NCBI GenBank assembly: GCA_000727475.1
Contig: KL647288.1
Span: 5,818,446-5,882,445, forward strand
Length of the DNA: 64,000 bases
Source of the DNA: Sarcocystis neurona
Taxonomy: Eukaryota > Apicomplexa > Conoidasida > Eucoccidiorida > Sarcocystidae
Reading direction: 5' to 3'
This document shows, in pieces, positions 10,161 through 23,700 of the stretch. The notes under the pieces are model-generated. The model was not told where the DNA came from. It made no database searches and saw nothing but the letters and a program-made list of their open reading frames with translations. Each line of letters opens with the position of its first letter. Position 1 is the stretch's first letter. A program made the translations under genes and the position numbers.

Positions 10161-13100
10161 ATACATATGGATACACATTGAAAAGTAATAACGTGCAGAT
10201 GCACGCTATTACATTACACGTAGCGGCTCACGGGGCGCGGGTCTTCCGTCTCCCACACTTCTACGTTTCTTGCCCCTTCCTCCGTGAAAATCTTCAGTGC
10301 TAGGTCTTAAAAAGAAAGATGTATATATATACATATATGAGTGTATGCGTATGCACACACACACCGACGCACACATGTGCAGCGTGATAAAATTATTCAA
10401 GAAGAATACTTGCATGTATATATATATACATATATATTCACAAGTATATATATATATATATATATCTATTTGCAGGGGAGTGCTGCTAAATCTGTAGAGG
10501 CATATCAGTCTCCCGAAATGCATTATGGAACAGCACGTCTTGACCGTTTTTCTTCCTCTGCAGAACTGTCGGCGTACAGGTGTATACGAACTTGTGCACC
10601 TTCGTATCGGTTCATTGGCATCCTTGAGCAGCTGTGATTTGCCGTGCACACTGCTCTCGCCATATCTTCTTTTCAGTACGGAATATGAGTATTTGCCGTA
10701 GTACCCCTGCGCGGCCACCGGTACACATATCTAACCGATCCATATCCTTGTTTTCTCTGGCCGGCTGCGGTGTGTGACTACATGGGGACAGAGGAACAAT
10801 AGGTGGAGGGATTGATGACGAGGACGTAGAGGGATGAATATCAGAGATGAGTGAACGTATATGTGAGCGTACGTCGATATTCACGTGGAGAGATCAGTGG
10901 AATGAGAACGTGTCAAGATTCTCTTTCCCACACAAGACTTACAGAGACGTATATGACAGCAAAGCGCCCCCACGATCAGCGACGGTAAGTGAAACTTAGG
11001 TGCACAGGATTAAGCGTAAGTATCGACACTTACACAAGTTATTCATAGATGTAATTACTCGTTTTTGGTTTACACCCATGGTGCGTTAAGATATTTATGC
11101 CAGCGTCGACGTACGACCAGCGAGTAGTATTTTTGCGCAAGTGCCTTTTATAAGTTAGCAGACCTCTGGACTGTAGCACGTGTGTGCTTGCAGACATCAC
11201 TAGATTCCCTTCTGCATATATGTGTGTTCATCTAAACACAGAGATCTGCATGCATATGTATAGGTATAGATATGTATATGTGTATATGCATATATGGATT
11301 ATTATTATCCGATGGAAAGGCAGCAGAAGCAGCTGTTGTGCAGCTGTACAAAGCTTCCTGCGAAGAGATACTAGTATACATGTATGCAAAGGGAAGGTTT
11401 ACCATGCTGTGCGCACCCGGAGCTTCGAGCGATACTTCATGCATGCCGCTTGAATATGCATATTAGCGCAGACCAACTGTCCTCCTACTGGTGTGCAAAT
11501 GCGCGTGGAAGCCACGTTTGAATCCCGACAATGTATGAGGGGCGTCAGCCATTTTGTCTGCTGCTATTTGCTACTTCATGTAAGCACGGCGTTCCTACGT
11601 GCCTCTATACCGTTTAGAAGTTTAGCGTGCAATTCTAAATCAATAAACTTTTGTTCGCGCCACAAGAGAAACACCAAGAGGTACACACACACATGCAGAG
11701 GATCCTAACATTCTCGTCAGCGGACACACTCGACACGAGATAATGCATCAATGTAGTCGCCCTTCCTGTCTGTACTTGCGAATGCGCACTGCTGCCATAC
11801 ACATGTCTGTATACACTCAAAGTTCTGATTTGTCTAGCAACACATAGAGACAAAGTTAGTGTAGGCATGTGGGTCCGGTATGTGGTGGACCAAGGATCCT
11901 TCATTACAAACAGACTTTGCGCACCCGTGTACGAGCTGTCTTTTCATCTGTGACGAGTAAAAGACTTCGCATATGCCCCTGTGTAGTCGTAGGACGCCAG
12001 TGGACGCATCTCGGTGCACGTCCCAGCTTCGGGGCGTTGTCTTCGCAGATGCGTAGGCACTCAAGAACCGGTAAGGACGTACATTTGTCTATCTCTCCAG
12101 ATGTATCTGAATGTACACATCTATGCTTAGATGTAAATGCGGGCGCACAATTGTGCGCACTTCTTACACAAATGGACAGTTAGTCTCTCCAGCTCCTCGC
12201 CTAATCAATCGGTGGTCCGAGAGTCGTATCTTCTTTCGCATGCAGAAGAGTTCGAAAAAACTACCTCTCAGAAGCTGATGTAAAAGAATGCTTGAGCATT
12301 TATCCGACTCTATGCAAGACACACGCATGTAACAAGCCAAGTCTCTTTCCCGGAAAGACTGAGAAATGCTTGCTGTGTGTACCCACCTGTACTGCATGTA
12401 TGCGCCGACATCTGCAGATGTACACGTGCCTCTATCTGCACAAAGCGGTACACCTGTAAGTGTACAGGTTGACATTCGTGCTTCAACTGACGTCCTCCGC
12501 TGGAGGCTAAGACTGCACCGTACTCAAACACAGACACATACACACACACGCACACGTTCAACAAATTTGGGGTGTAAATTATACATATATGTATAAATAA
12601 ACATACACATATATATATATATATATGCATATGGCACACACTCAAGCATATACGCAGCTTCGCGTGCATATGTGCGTCTGCTGACCCTGTGCGGCTATTT
12701 CGATGTGCACACCCGTACGCTAAGACGCTTGTACGCATGTATTATTTGCGAAAAAAAAAAGTGATGCGGATCTCCGACCTTCGTATCCATGTATGTTATA
12801 CCCCTGTTGACACGCACATTAACGTGTATTCTAACATATACATACTACGTACATATATATGCATACATATACCCTCATGTGCGGCGGCAGCTGGAATAAG
12901 TGAATTGATTATGCTCACGCGTATACTTACTTGTAAATATATCATGTTCTTAGCTGTGCGGTGTTGCGTCTTCTCTCTTTCCTAGAGAGTGCACATGCAC
13001 ATGTAATGCCCACTTTTGTTTTCTTTCCAGGAAAGTCTGCGTACGTGCGCTATCAGCAGTTTGCATAATTGATCCGAATGATAGGCTGTCCGGTTAAGAC

Positions 13101-13208
13101 GTGGCGCGAACATTTTCCTGCTTACGTCATTTCGTCGTGGGAAACCACAGGGTCCACTAAACGGAAAAGGCATCCCTTTGCGCGTACAAAATGAGGACTT
13201 TTTGTCTC

Positions 13209-14166
13209 TCATTCGAGAAGTGTCTGAACGACGTAGAAAATGCCCGTGTATTTCCAGAAAAGCGAAAGTGCGCCCGTGGATTTCACGTCTCTACTGTGCA
13301 AGAGTGCAGCGGTGCGTAGGATGTTACTCATCTCTGCTACGAGACGAAATGCGCAGTCTTTGTGTGCAGTGCAGAACTGACCTCCTTGGGACAGAAGAAT
13401 GTAGTCCCACTGCGCAATACTGACAGGTAACAATGCAAGGGCTTCAGCTCGTGCAATATAAAGCTCCTTCACATCTCCGTGGGAGATTTGCGTGGCGTAT
13501 GCGTCGTGCAGATCCCTCTTTTTCTTTTTCTTCTTCTTCTTCGCCAGTACAAATGGTGGGAAAATACGGCTCTGGTTGTCCTTCAACAGATCTGTATTTG
13601 CGTGATTACAATAAAACGGCATCGTGGTCTCAGTCAGAAGAACATCTGCAAGTGAATACTCCATTCTTTCTGCAGCAGAAAATGTGTAGGAAACAAACTC
13701 AGTGACATATGTGCCCTTCTCCTTGCAGCTTAGCGAGTGTAATTCTGTGTAAATAATGTAAACAGGTTTCTCCTCAGAGCGGTACCGATTACAAGTTTTC
13801 CTGGCGGAAGGACAGGGTTCTGTATATGTACTATTCATCAGCAAGAACTTCTCCAGCAACCCCAAACTGGGATATCGGCGCATAAATATATAGCAGCTGG
13901 ACATATGCGTGTATGTAGTTTGTCAGGCAAGGATCTGCATATAGGGGTTCCCGCAAGAAACGAACTGCGCCGGAAAGTCTTCTTCCTTGCTGAGTCGCGA
14001 AACGGGGAAGTACCTGTGCGTAATAAAAGTCGCCCCTTTCACCACCAGGGAAGAAGTCTGTGTAAACTCGAATTCTTTTTGTCGTCTTCGGCTGATACGT
14101 CTTCCCAGTTTTTCGTTCGTTCCCGTCTGCACAGTGCAGAGACCTTCCCTTTCTTCCCAGGAGCAC
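13209..14166 (-). pseudogene. Two overlapping minus-strand ORFs, possible relic or unrecognised gene
   Basis: ORF 14166-13831 (111 codons) and ORF 13904-13209 (231 codons) overlap in different frames. Their translations are mixed in composition rather than low-complexity (for example GGERGDFYYAQVLPRF and ELYIARAEALALLPVS), apart from a KKKKKKKK run from a TTC/TTT tract. The first looks truncated where the second begins, as a frameshift would produce. No family was recognised, so this may also be chance. Confidence 0.2.
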
Positions 14167-17100
14167 TGTATTGGAGTGTGTTTAGGAGAGAGTTACTACT
14201 TCCTTACGCGTGAAAACTCAGCGACATTTGCTTGAACTACGTTGGTTTTATTTTGGAAGCCGCCTTTTCACTTGCAGAAAGGCGACACGTGTATCCGACA
14301 TGTGTATGCATTCCCTACGGACGACTACTTCACCGAAAACATATTGTGCTGCTGTGTGTGCAATAGAGCGCCTACCTGTTTCCACCAGAAGAATTGGTAC
14401 ACGGATGGAGATATCTACTCTTAAAACACAGGAACATACGAGAGGCGTAGCGTATATCTTCCTTTCCCATCTTCGGGTACGTCTGGGATATCAGTGTGGG
14501 CAACTACACATATATATATATATATATACAGAAACAGCGATGAAATCCACATCACTCCGTCTTATGTGAACAGAGGTGTTTGTCTGTTTCTAAAACCACG
14601 AGAGCTCTTTGGGTGTAGTGTACCAGTACCGTTGTGAGCAAACGACGAGTTCACTCTCTCTCGTGACGAAGTTCTGTTGTCTTCACAGAGAGCTGTTCGT
14701 TCCTTTTATTATTGGTCTCCCGCCCTGTTTTCTTGGGACAAAATCGTGTTCATCGTCGATCTTGATTTTTTGAATGGATTACTAATTTTTTTTCTCGGCC
14801 GGAGTTGCAGCCCAACCGCGCCTTTTCAGCGGAACATGATCGTTGCTGGAGGCGTAAAAGAGATTTGCTTCGCGTATTATCGAGTTTCATGAACACGTAG
14901 AGTCGTGACTGTTTTCTTTCCATTTTTGGGTGGCGCAGGCGACAGCGAAGACACCGCATCCAGACGCATTTCAGACGCAGGAAAGGCGGGAGACAGACGA
15001 GACAGGAATCGACTTGTTCTAGGCACAGCTTTGTGTAGAGGGTTATGCGTACACGAGACTCGGTTTCCACAGTGACACACGCAGACGCGTACACACGTGT
15101 GCGGAAGTAGGCTTTTGTAGAAAAGAGAGAAATACACGGGTGGAAGGACAAATATACATATGAATATATATATATGTATATATCGGAGACACGATCGTAC
15201 ACACATTCGCGTATATGTGAGACGCTTGTGACGGTAGGTGAATATGCGGATATGGACGTCAAGATGCAGAGGAAACCCGGAGTACATCGTAAATCGCTCT
15301 CCGGCGTAGTTTGTCTCAGCGTAGGGATGCCTTATCAAAACAAAATGTGGCTGATCGATATGAAGTGTCGCATGAAGTAAATCACGTGCTGAAGGATTAT
15401 ACACACAGGCTAGCAGCCTGTACACCGGAGCCTACGTATATGCAGAGAAATTTCCGGGTGAATGGGTCAGGTCAAGTCATTGCTTCTGTCTCACTCTCGA
15501 AAGTAGATTCAGATATGCATTTCGTCCTGTAGACCTGCATGTGTCTGGGGGCAAATGTACGACCAGTCCACCACACTTACTTAGGAGCAAATACACGTAG
15601 ATATTGTGAACCGTCGTACATGTACATACACGCCCTGAACTGTGAGTACAGCGAGCGACACGCGTACCACAAAAAAAGCACCTACGAGTAACTAGTTTTG
15701 GCGACAATATGAAGTATGCAACGCGGGGAGAGCGCACAGAGGTACACGCGAGATTTCTCTCTTCCTGACGAGAGTGAACCCAGGAAGGAGCCGATCCAGG
15801 AGGACGTAAGAACTCTGACTCATGGCCAAACAACGGTACGGCACGTACAGGTTCTGGGTAGGCACACACGTATGTGACTACGCAGGCAGGAACCCTCTCA
15901 GATCATCTTCTTTGCTGAACCATGTACAACTATGCCTTAGCTTTCCAGAATATTGACGAGCACCAACAACCTCCGCGCAAGTCTGCCTGCACGCGCTCGC
16001 CGGTGTATTCGTCCGTTCGGGGGGGGACCACCTAGGTCACTGGCAAAAACACAGCTGATGGACATGCAGCGGACGAGTTCGCTCGCAGCTAAGCAGTGCT
16101 CTTGGAGGGGAGTATGAAAGTATCAACGCTGCGTTGGTACACTGTACCATGTGTAATATGGAGAACCCTCGGAAGCTTGCGCAACGATAAAAGTGTAGGA
16201 TCTGAAACACTCCATATTTGAAGATGGGTGCCTCCTTGTCAAGTAGGCAATCACCGGTCCGTTTCGTTGAGCTCAAACACGCTGCCACTTTGTGCAGCCA
16301 CTTTCGCCACTGCGCACATATATACGAGTGCGTATCCTCCCACGCTTGCACATAAGTGGATGTTTATGCGAGTGGGAATGGCTCCACCGTCACGCTACCG
16401 AGATGTGTAGCGAATTACGCATGGGCTTGTAACAGCCACGAATACTGACATAAACGTACAATCATTTGTGCAACTTGATACTCGCGTTACCCCAGCACTA
16501 AGGAGGTGTCGGTATTAGCTCATACGCGCTTCAGCATGTACGCAGGTACCCCCGTGTACTCATACGCGCAGACACGGAGGTACACGGGGCGACATGGAGT
16601 CACCATTTCAGACCGCCCCACCTGGTATTCAACTAGAAACGTTGACCAGGACGTTGAAAAAGACAACGTCAAGCTCTCCTTGCGGTACGCTCGCCTTGTG
16701 CACCCCTGTGGTGCGCCGTTCGAAGAGAAGGGTCACACACACACACGCACACATGAGAGAGGCAGAGAGGCACGTAATTACATGGAGGGTCCGCGCCTGC
16801 AGAATCACAAGTGGGAAAATGTAGCACTAAGGCTGGCACCACTCCGTAGACGACTACGTAGAGAACGTAAGATTTCTATCCTTATGCACAATGCTGGTAC
16901 CTAGGCTAAAAATTGTGTGCATGAGGTTTATGCATGATACCACGTGGCAGACTGGGCTGGGAATCTGCTTTCGTCCCCAGGAGAGGGCACATGTGTGAGA
17001 GGCTAAAACAGCTACAGGGTATCAGCTTGACTCGGTCCTAATTCTTTGTCCTGCACACGCACGTCTTTACACGCAGGAAACGACTGGCGTGTGTTCTTTC

Positions 17101-17551
17101 ATGGACACTGTGAGATTATCCCACGTTATACCGAATTAAAATGCCGTTTTTCGGCATGGAAACAAACACGCTAAAGGGGGGCTGCTTCAGTAGAAAGAAG
17201 CTGCGCGTGACTTGCAACAATAGCTCGTCATTGCCGTCCAGATGATCGGGAATCAGTGGACCGTTTGTTTCTGATGCAAAATATTTGACGTGCTTACGCA
17301 CAGGAATCGCCACTTCCACAAGGTACTCATTAATCTGGCAATGATTCCTGTCCAGTGGAGGGGTTCTTAATTTACCTAAAAATATCACCTCAGTCACTCC
17401 AACTGCTGCAAGTAAAAGGTATTTATTGTGTGAAGCACTTCTCTCTATGTAGCAACAACAGAGTGCCTTTTTTCCAGAATGTTGCTCCATCGAGCTGCAG
17501 CCCTCTACGTGGACGCATTTTTCTGTGCAGGAGTTTTTCATCCCCTTTTTT

Positions 17552-17853
17552 GCAAGGTAGAGAACAATATATAGGAGGAGGAATCTGATGTAAAGGATTT
17601 CTCGGAGTGCAGGTGTAAGAGACCCTGTAGTTTACACGTCACTGCGAGCCGAGGTTTGCATTCAGTTCAAAGGCTTTTCATCTGCAGTGAACAGTTAGGA
17701 GCTTTGGACCCCGTTCCCCTGCAAGGTATAAAACAATATGTAGAAGGGGGAACCTGATGCAGCAACGTTTCTTGGAATGCAGGTGTGAGGATCGTGTACT
17801 TTACACATGACACTTCACAGCCAAGGTTCCTATCCAGTTCAAAAAGGTGGATA
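17552..17853. repeat. Diverged tandem duplication, about 169 bp period
   Basis: Copy A at 17552-17720 and copy B from 17721 both begin GCAAGGTA and share AACAATATRTAG, GGAATGCAGGTGT-like and CAGTTCAAA blocks in the same order, with many substitutions. It is an old duplication. Confidence 0.7.
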
Positions 17854-17871
17854 CCTCTGAAGCGTCGTAAT

Positions 17872-17920
17872 AGGTGTAGTTCCACTACACCTTTACCAAG
17901 GCACCCACTGCCTTGGTAAA
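17872..17920. repeat. Two adjacent perfect inverted repeats
   Basis: AGGTGTAGT / ACTACACCT forms a 9-bp stem with 3-base loop at 17872-17892. TTTACCAAGGCA / TGCCTTGGTAAA forms a 12-bp stem with 5-base loop at 17892-17920. Both stems are perfect and share the base at 17892. Confidence 0.9.
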
Positions 17921-19612
17921 ACACAGACTCTTCTAACTGTCCAAGAAAAGCAGAACTGCGTTTGTAGCTCATCTACACGGTAGCTTGTAGCTTCGTAGCT
18001 TCGACTTGTAAATGCTTCAGTGGTTGTGTTTAAGGGCTTGAATGCGAACTCGCGCCATTACTATCGCACTCAAGGAAGTTGCTGCCTATGCGGATCCCGC
18101 CATTCTTGCATCACTTGATCAAATCGCCGTGCTGTACTGTTCTCTACGTGACCCATGTAGTACAGGTAGCCGGTAACACGTTGTTCAATAAGGTTAATCT
18201 CTGTGGACGCGTGTACTTAAAGCCGTTGACGTGGGAAAAATCGCAGAAACAAATATCTTTTTGTACAGCGGTTCTGTGTACGTGTGTACTTGATCTGCAT
18301 ACACGATACTAAATGTTTTCGAATGTGTGCATCAAACGGTTTCGTGTGGAAGAGGCTATTTGTCCAAGATCTACCTACCTGAAGGCATATATCGAGGTAT
18401 TAGGCCACTGCATAACATGGAAGTTTTATGTTTACACATGCACACGAGAGTTTGGCTGTTTGGCTGTTGTCTCTGCACAACCAAAAACTTCGCGCGCGAG
18501 GTAGAGCGGATCGCTAGCACCACCACATGCTACATCTGCCTGTGGAGGGCGGCGGGGGGCGGCGTGTCTTTATTACTCGAAGTTGCTTTTTGCAGGATCC
18601 CCTTTATGGAACGGGTCCGTCTTTTGCTCTCTGAACTTGTAGGCCACGTCTTTGCATGCATTTTTTCCCCTGAACATAGGCTCTATTAGTTGTATTACCG
18701 TGTTCACTGACACCTGCGTCTGGACTTGTCTTCCCCCACAGGGGAAGACAGAGGTCTCAGTCGCCCTTCCGCGCACACTTGTGTGTTCTCCTTTTCGTGC
18801 ACACATATGCTCACTTTTGCTGTCTTCCGGCTTTTTCGAACACACAGTTGCTTCCAACAGAAGAAACTCTAGAGCACACATGTGTTTACGGAGAACTTTA
18901 CCAGTGCCACTATTAGCGGTACCGAGCATAGGCAACGCCTCTTACCGCGTCCTTCACGTCGTGTTTCTCCGTTTCCTAATTTTTTCAGTCGCATCCATAG
19001 CTACATGAACAGCACAGATACCCTTCACTGCCCTCCCTTTGCGTGCAGGAGGGGCGGTCGGAGCTGACCCGTTGTCGCAGGAGGAAGCAGGAGCCTGAAC
19101 ACCATTTTTTGAGTATCACTTCTCGATCAGTCCCATTCTCACAGTTTGCTGTTACCTCGCTCAGAAAGTCTGGAAGTGCATTTTCTACTCTCTCACTCAA
19201 TGGCATGCACAGGGCGGACACAGAGGTTACTAGCCGCTGAGAAGAATGTCCAGGCGTCTTAGCGCAGAAGCCCAGCCGTGGCTCAGCCAATACTTTAGGA
19301 ATTCTTCTCCTTCTTCTCTCGTCCTCCTCGTTGCGTCTCCCTGTCGACTCGTGTATAATAACCGGCAAGGCCCTGCCGGTGTCTTACACAGTGTGGTTAC
19401 TTCTTTTCAGGACTCTTTTAAGTCTAGTTGCACAGCTCATTACTCAGTAGTCTATCTTTCACTGTCTGTGACCGACCGGCGCGTTCCCTCTTCTGATTGT
19501 GTTCCCAACAGGTGAGCTTTCCCAGTTTGTTCACCTTTTGTTCTCGGTACTTTTCTGTCTCAACTTATGTAACTTTTCGCCCGGCCGTCCAGATACTGAC
19601 TGGTCACTCAAA

Positions 19613-20771
19613 ATGGAACACGAGACCGAAAACACGTGTCACGCCCAGGCGTCTGCGCCTGTTGACTCCGCTCTTCCTTCGTCTTTTGCCGCCTCTTCCC
19701 CGTCGCTTAGCACGTCTGCCTCCTTCCCTTCCGATTATTCTTATTTTCGGCCATCAGCTGCTTCCGGGTCGAGTGTTGCAACGGAAAAGTTCGACAACTT
19801 GTTGCTGTCTGCAGCGGAGATGCGGCGCGTGGAGGAAATGGAGGACCACGCATTTAATGTCAAACACCATCAGCGGCAGAGCCTGCGTCCTTCCTCTACG
19901 ACTGGTTCTGTGACTGCTTCCTCCTCTTCTTCGGTCTCTCATACCTCAGGTTACTCGTCTCCTGATCATTCTCTTTCCGTCACTTCCGTCGCCTCTGCTT
20001 CTACCTTGAAAGGGATCCAAAACGATACAGTTTCTTATGCGGAAACTACAGCGGCGTCGTTCCGCTACGGGTCTGTTAATAATTCGTGCAACGAGACAAG
20101 CGAAAAAGGAAGCACACGAACCGTCACGCCTCCAGCCGTTTCTCCCGTCCCGACGGATCATGTCAGGTCGCTTCACCACCGTTCTGTTTCTCCTTTCTCC
20201 TCTTCGGCTGGTGCAAACACTTGCGAAGCTTCCCGTAACCACCATGAGTCCGATGCGTGCTTCTTCTCTGAAGAGCCCGGGGGCCCGGAGTCTGGTGGCG
20301 CTTCCGGAGCACCCGCTGCCGCACGTGGTGTCAACGGGGAGGCAGAAGAGAACTTAAGTCTTGCCGTTAGACGCCGTAGCTTCACAGCAGCGGAGAACAG
20401 AGAGCGTCCCGCTGCTGGCGCTGTTGCTGTTGCTGATCAGGGCATGGAAAGCTGCTCTTCCACTGCGAGAACCCCATGCGAAGAGGCGGCCGCTGCTGCT
20501 CACAGCGCGCGGAGTTCTTTTGCAAACTGTCCCCGCGGCTCCTGCAGCACTGCCGCAAGAGAAGGAAAGGGCTACGCGAGTCCTTCCGAGTCGCACACCC
20601 GTCTCCCCATCGATTCCCATCCGCTCCGTACAGAAGACAGGCTCAGCCTGGAAGAGGAGCCTCTTTTGCAGCAGGCGGCGTTCGAAAGTCCCCGCCGCGA
20701 GAAGAAACTTTTCGCAGCCGACATGGACCAGGCCTTCGGGAAGAAGTTTGCCACGTGCATTCCTCACGCGG
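19613..20771 (+). CDS. PP2Ac: PP2Ac exon 1, Ser-rich N-terminal extension
   Basis: Residues 1-386, starting [12 protein letters not shown] in an AAA-ATG-G context. The chain is rich in Ser, Thr, Pro and Ala with no recognised domain, ending [15 protein letters not shown]...IPHA. The donor GCGG|GTATAC leaves in phase 1, which fits exon 2. Exon 2 has no ATG of its own, so some upstream coding exon is required. This one fits phase and position, but a separate gene cannot be excluded without transcripts. Confidence 0.65.
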
Positions 20772-23700
20772 GTATACACACACAGCTCTGCCCAACGGCG
20801 AATAGACGGCGCCTTCCTTCGGCTCGCACACTTGTGTCTAGAAAGCTGTGTGTGTGGAGTGTGACCAGGCTAGAAGACCGGATCATCCACAAGAGCACAC
20901 AGGAGCGTCTTTGTATTTCTGTCGCTTCTCTCTGCAGCTGCCCTCTTCGTGTGTGGCTGTACGTATGTCGAGAGTGCACCACCTATGTCGACCACTAGAG
21001 TTAGCGACCCCTGGCGCACAGCTGCTGATTTCTCCTTCATCGGAGCTGCGGCACGAACGCCCCATCTGCAACTGCTCTCCTTCAACTTTTCTTTTTCTCA
21101 CACGGACCAGCCGCGTCCGTGCTCACTGCAGCTGTTCTTCTCTGCGTCCCAGCTGAACTTGCTGTAGTGACACTCTGAATGCTTCCGAGACAAAAATGAC
21201 GCTCAGCCGGCGACGCAGCTGTTGACTTTAACACTTCGAAGGAAACTCTTTGTTTGCAAGACGCTCCGTACTGCGGCTTCTCGTCAGCACCGCCAGAGCT
21301 TGCGCCCTATTTTACAGTCGCGGTCATCTGCGACCGCCTGCATCACACGAAGTTGGGTACACGTATGCACCTCATTACGTCCATGCATATGGATGTCGTT
21401 ATGTTTTGTTCTTCTACACAGCTGACTATATCTTTTCAATATATACACGCAAGCTACATATGCAGATGGGGCGAAAACAAAGTTGAACTTTATCTGGGCA
21501 CCGGTGAGTACAGACAAAGAAGTGTTTTGCCGTACGACCTGTTGTGTGAACACTCTTGTTGCGCACGTGTTGTTCAGAATCTCTCGTACATTTAGGGCCT
21601 GTACAATCTTGTCCTCTTCTCACTTGACCCTTTCTCTCTCTCTCACTGTTTAAGACACTCTGAACGTTGTTTTGGCTTGTGTGTACGTATAGGACTGCGC
21701 AGAGGTTCCTATCTTTGGTGACGTGACTCGTCGTCTACACAAATGTGTAGCCCTTTGTGCCCGCCTGCCGCGTCCGGCCTTTCCATTCTCTGTCGCCGAG
21801 GCAACGTCTGTGAAATTTTGCGTGCTTCTGCGTGGAAAAAAAGCGCAGGCAGCGACCCGAGTCACGCGAAACTCAGCAAATTCATATCTGTGCGACCTGC
21901 CAGTGTGTCCGTGTGTGTCTAAATACATCTCTGTCTCTGCTGCTGTCCGTACCTCATCTCTAAGATCCGCACAAGAGAAGAGCCGTTCTGCCGACAAGAC
22001 GCCTGGACGCGTACATGTACTTACGTAGATGAAGCGACGTTTACAAGAAAGCCATTTGTAGTGCGTAATAACACGCCGGCACTGGCGGGTGAAGAATTTG
22101 TGCACTACCTATAAGAGACAGCGGGACCGGGTAGAGGGGACTGCGCGGGTTTATGTATCCACGTGCGTGTACAAAGGAGCCCTGGGTGACGAAGACACTC
22201 CCATGTATTAGCGCTGACACATGCACGTGCGCGTCGAGAAGACCCGTGGCTGACGAAGATGCTGACTGCAGTGACACTGGCGTGTGTGCATCTATCATAT
22301 TCCCCATCTCTGCAGACAAAACGCTTTCGTACGTTGTTTCTATCTCTGCATATACTTGTACTCATTGCTCTGTGCGATCTTTATCTGTGTACGTACGTAC
22401 ATTATATATATGTGTGTGTTTGGCTCCGTGCCTGCCTGTTTGTCCGGCTCTGTGCGGGGGTGTATTACTGCCTGCGTGCGTCTGGTAGGGCTCTCTCATG
22501 TGAGCGTTGCAAACCACGCGTATTCGGCTCTCTCCGTATATATAAATAAAAATGTCTCGCTCCCTCTCGCAAAAAGCGTGTCTTGGTCTCTGCGAAGTAA
22601 AAATGCCACCCCTTCTCTCTGTGGATAGACAAATGGCTGCGTCGCTCTCTCTGTGTAGATCCACTGTGCGTGTTTCTCGGATTTACAGACGTTGCCGTCT
22701 CTCTCCCTTTGTAGCGCTAGCTTCTGTCCGTCTGTCTCTCTCTGCGTAGATATACAAACGCATGCGTATAGATATGCTTACACCCGCGTTTCTCTCTCCT
22801 TTTGCGTAGATATACAAACGCCTGCGTATAGACACACAGGCGCCTGCGTCTCTCTCTGCGTTTGTATACATACGCCTACTCCTCTCTCTCCGTCTTTTGG
22901 CGTGGGCAGTTATGAACGTCCTTCTCTGCCTCTCCCTCCTAGATGTTCAGGCGCCTTCTTCTGCGTCTTTTCTCTCTGTCTCTTTCTCTCTGTGTAGATA
23001 CACAAAGCCTCCTGCGCGTGTCTTTCTGTCTTTCTCTGTATACGAATTCGGTAATTGAGCGAGCAGTCGACCCGTGGCACGTGTTTCTGCAGGGGAAGTG
23101 CGTCTGGACAGGAGAAAACGCTGCGATGTGGCGGCCTGGGTAGAGCAGCTGCTGCGTTGCCAGACACTACGTCATGAAGAAGTCATTCACCTTTGCACCC
23201 TTCTCAAAGATACTCTCGTAGGTCTTCTACATGTAAACATTCTCGACTCTCCGCACATACTTGGCGAAAAACGTTATCTCTACGCGTATACAGCGAGACA
23301 CACACATTCAGATATATATATATATTATATACGTGGACACGCGCGGTCAGAGGACGGTCACACACACATCTATATGTATGAGGATTTGCATACACAAGTG
23401 TGTATATGTGTATGCAAATGTACACATATAGGTAGATGTACTTAACTGCATACCTATGTATGCACTTTAGTATACATATATATATATATATATGCGTACG
23501 TAGGGGCACACCCGTATAAATATATATATGAGATATACATAGATACGTGCGTTCAAATGACGGTTACGGATGTATCCCTCTACATGCAAATATGTGTGCC
23601 TATACAAGTGTATACGGATATATACAAATATACATATATAATTATATAAATATATATAGCGTGTATATATACATATATGTAGAAATACGAGGACGTGTTT

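Larger units (their letters stand above)
17116..17972 (-). other. Minus-strand ORFs over a duplicated segment
   Basis: ORFs 17972-17667 (101 codons) and 17541-17116 (141 codons) both contain an LDRN motif followed by Cys-containing or hydrophobic stretches. The lower part of the first ORF lies in the 169-bp tandem duplication, whose other copy has stops. No family was recognised and coding status is unclear. Confidence 0.15.
8101..19612. other. Repeat-poor intergenic segment between eIF3L and PP2Ac
   Basis: About 11.5 kb with few microsatellites (9270-9540, 10310-10470, 12600-12630, 14510-14530). It holds short tandem duplications (8474-8583, 10051-10160, 17552-17853) and several perfect inverted repeats. 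No recognised gene. The last few hundred bases should contain the PP2Ac promoter and 5' UTR. CAACAG|GTGAGC at 19510 is a possible 5' UTR splice donor. Confidence 0.5.

Noticed and set aside
19499..19612. Longer start for the PP2Ac frame (from a GTG at 19499)
   Set aside because: There is no ATG before 19613. A strong donor (CAACAG|GTGAGC) lies in the extra part, and the ATG at 19613 has the same context as the other gene starts.
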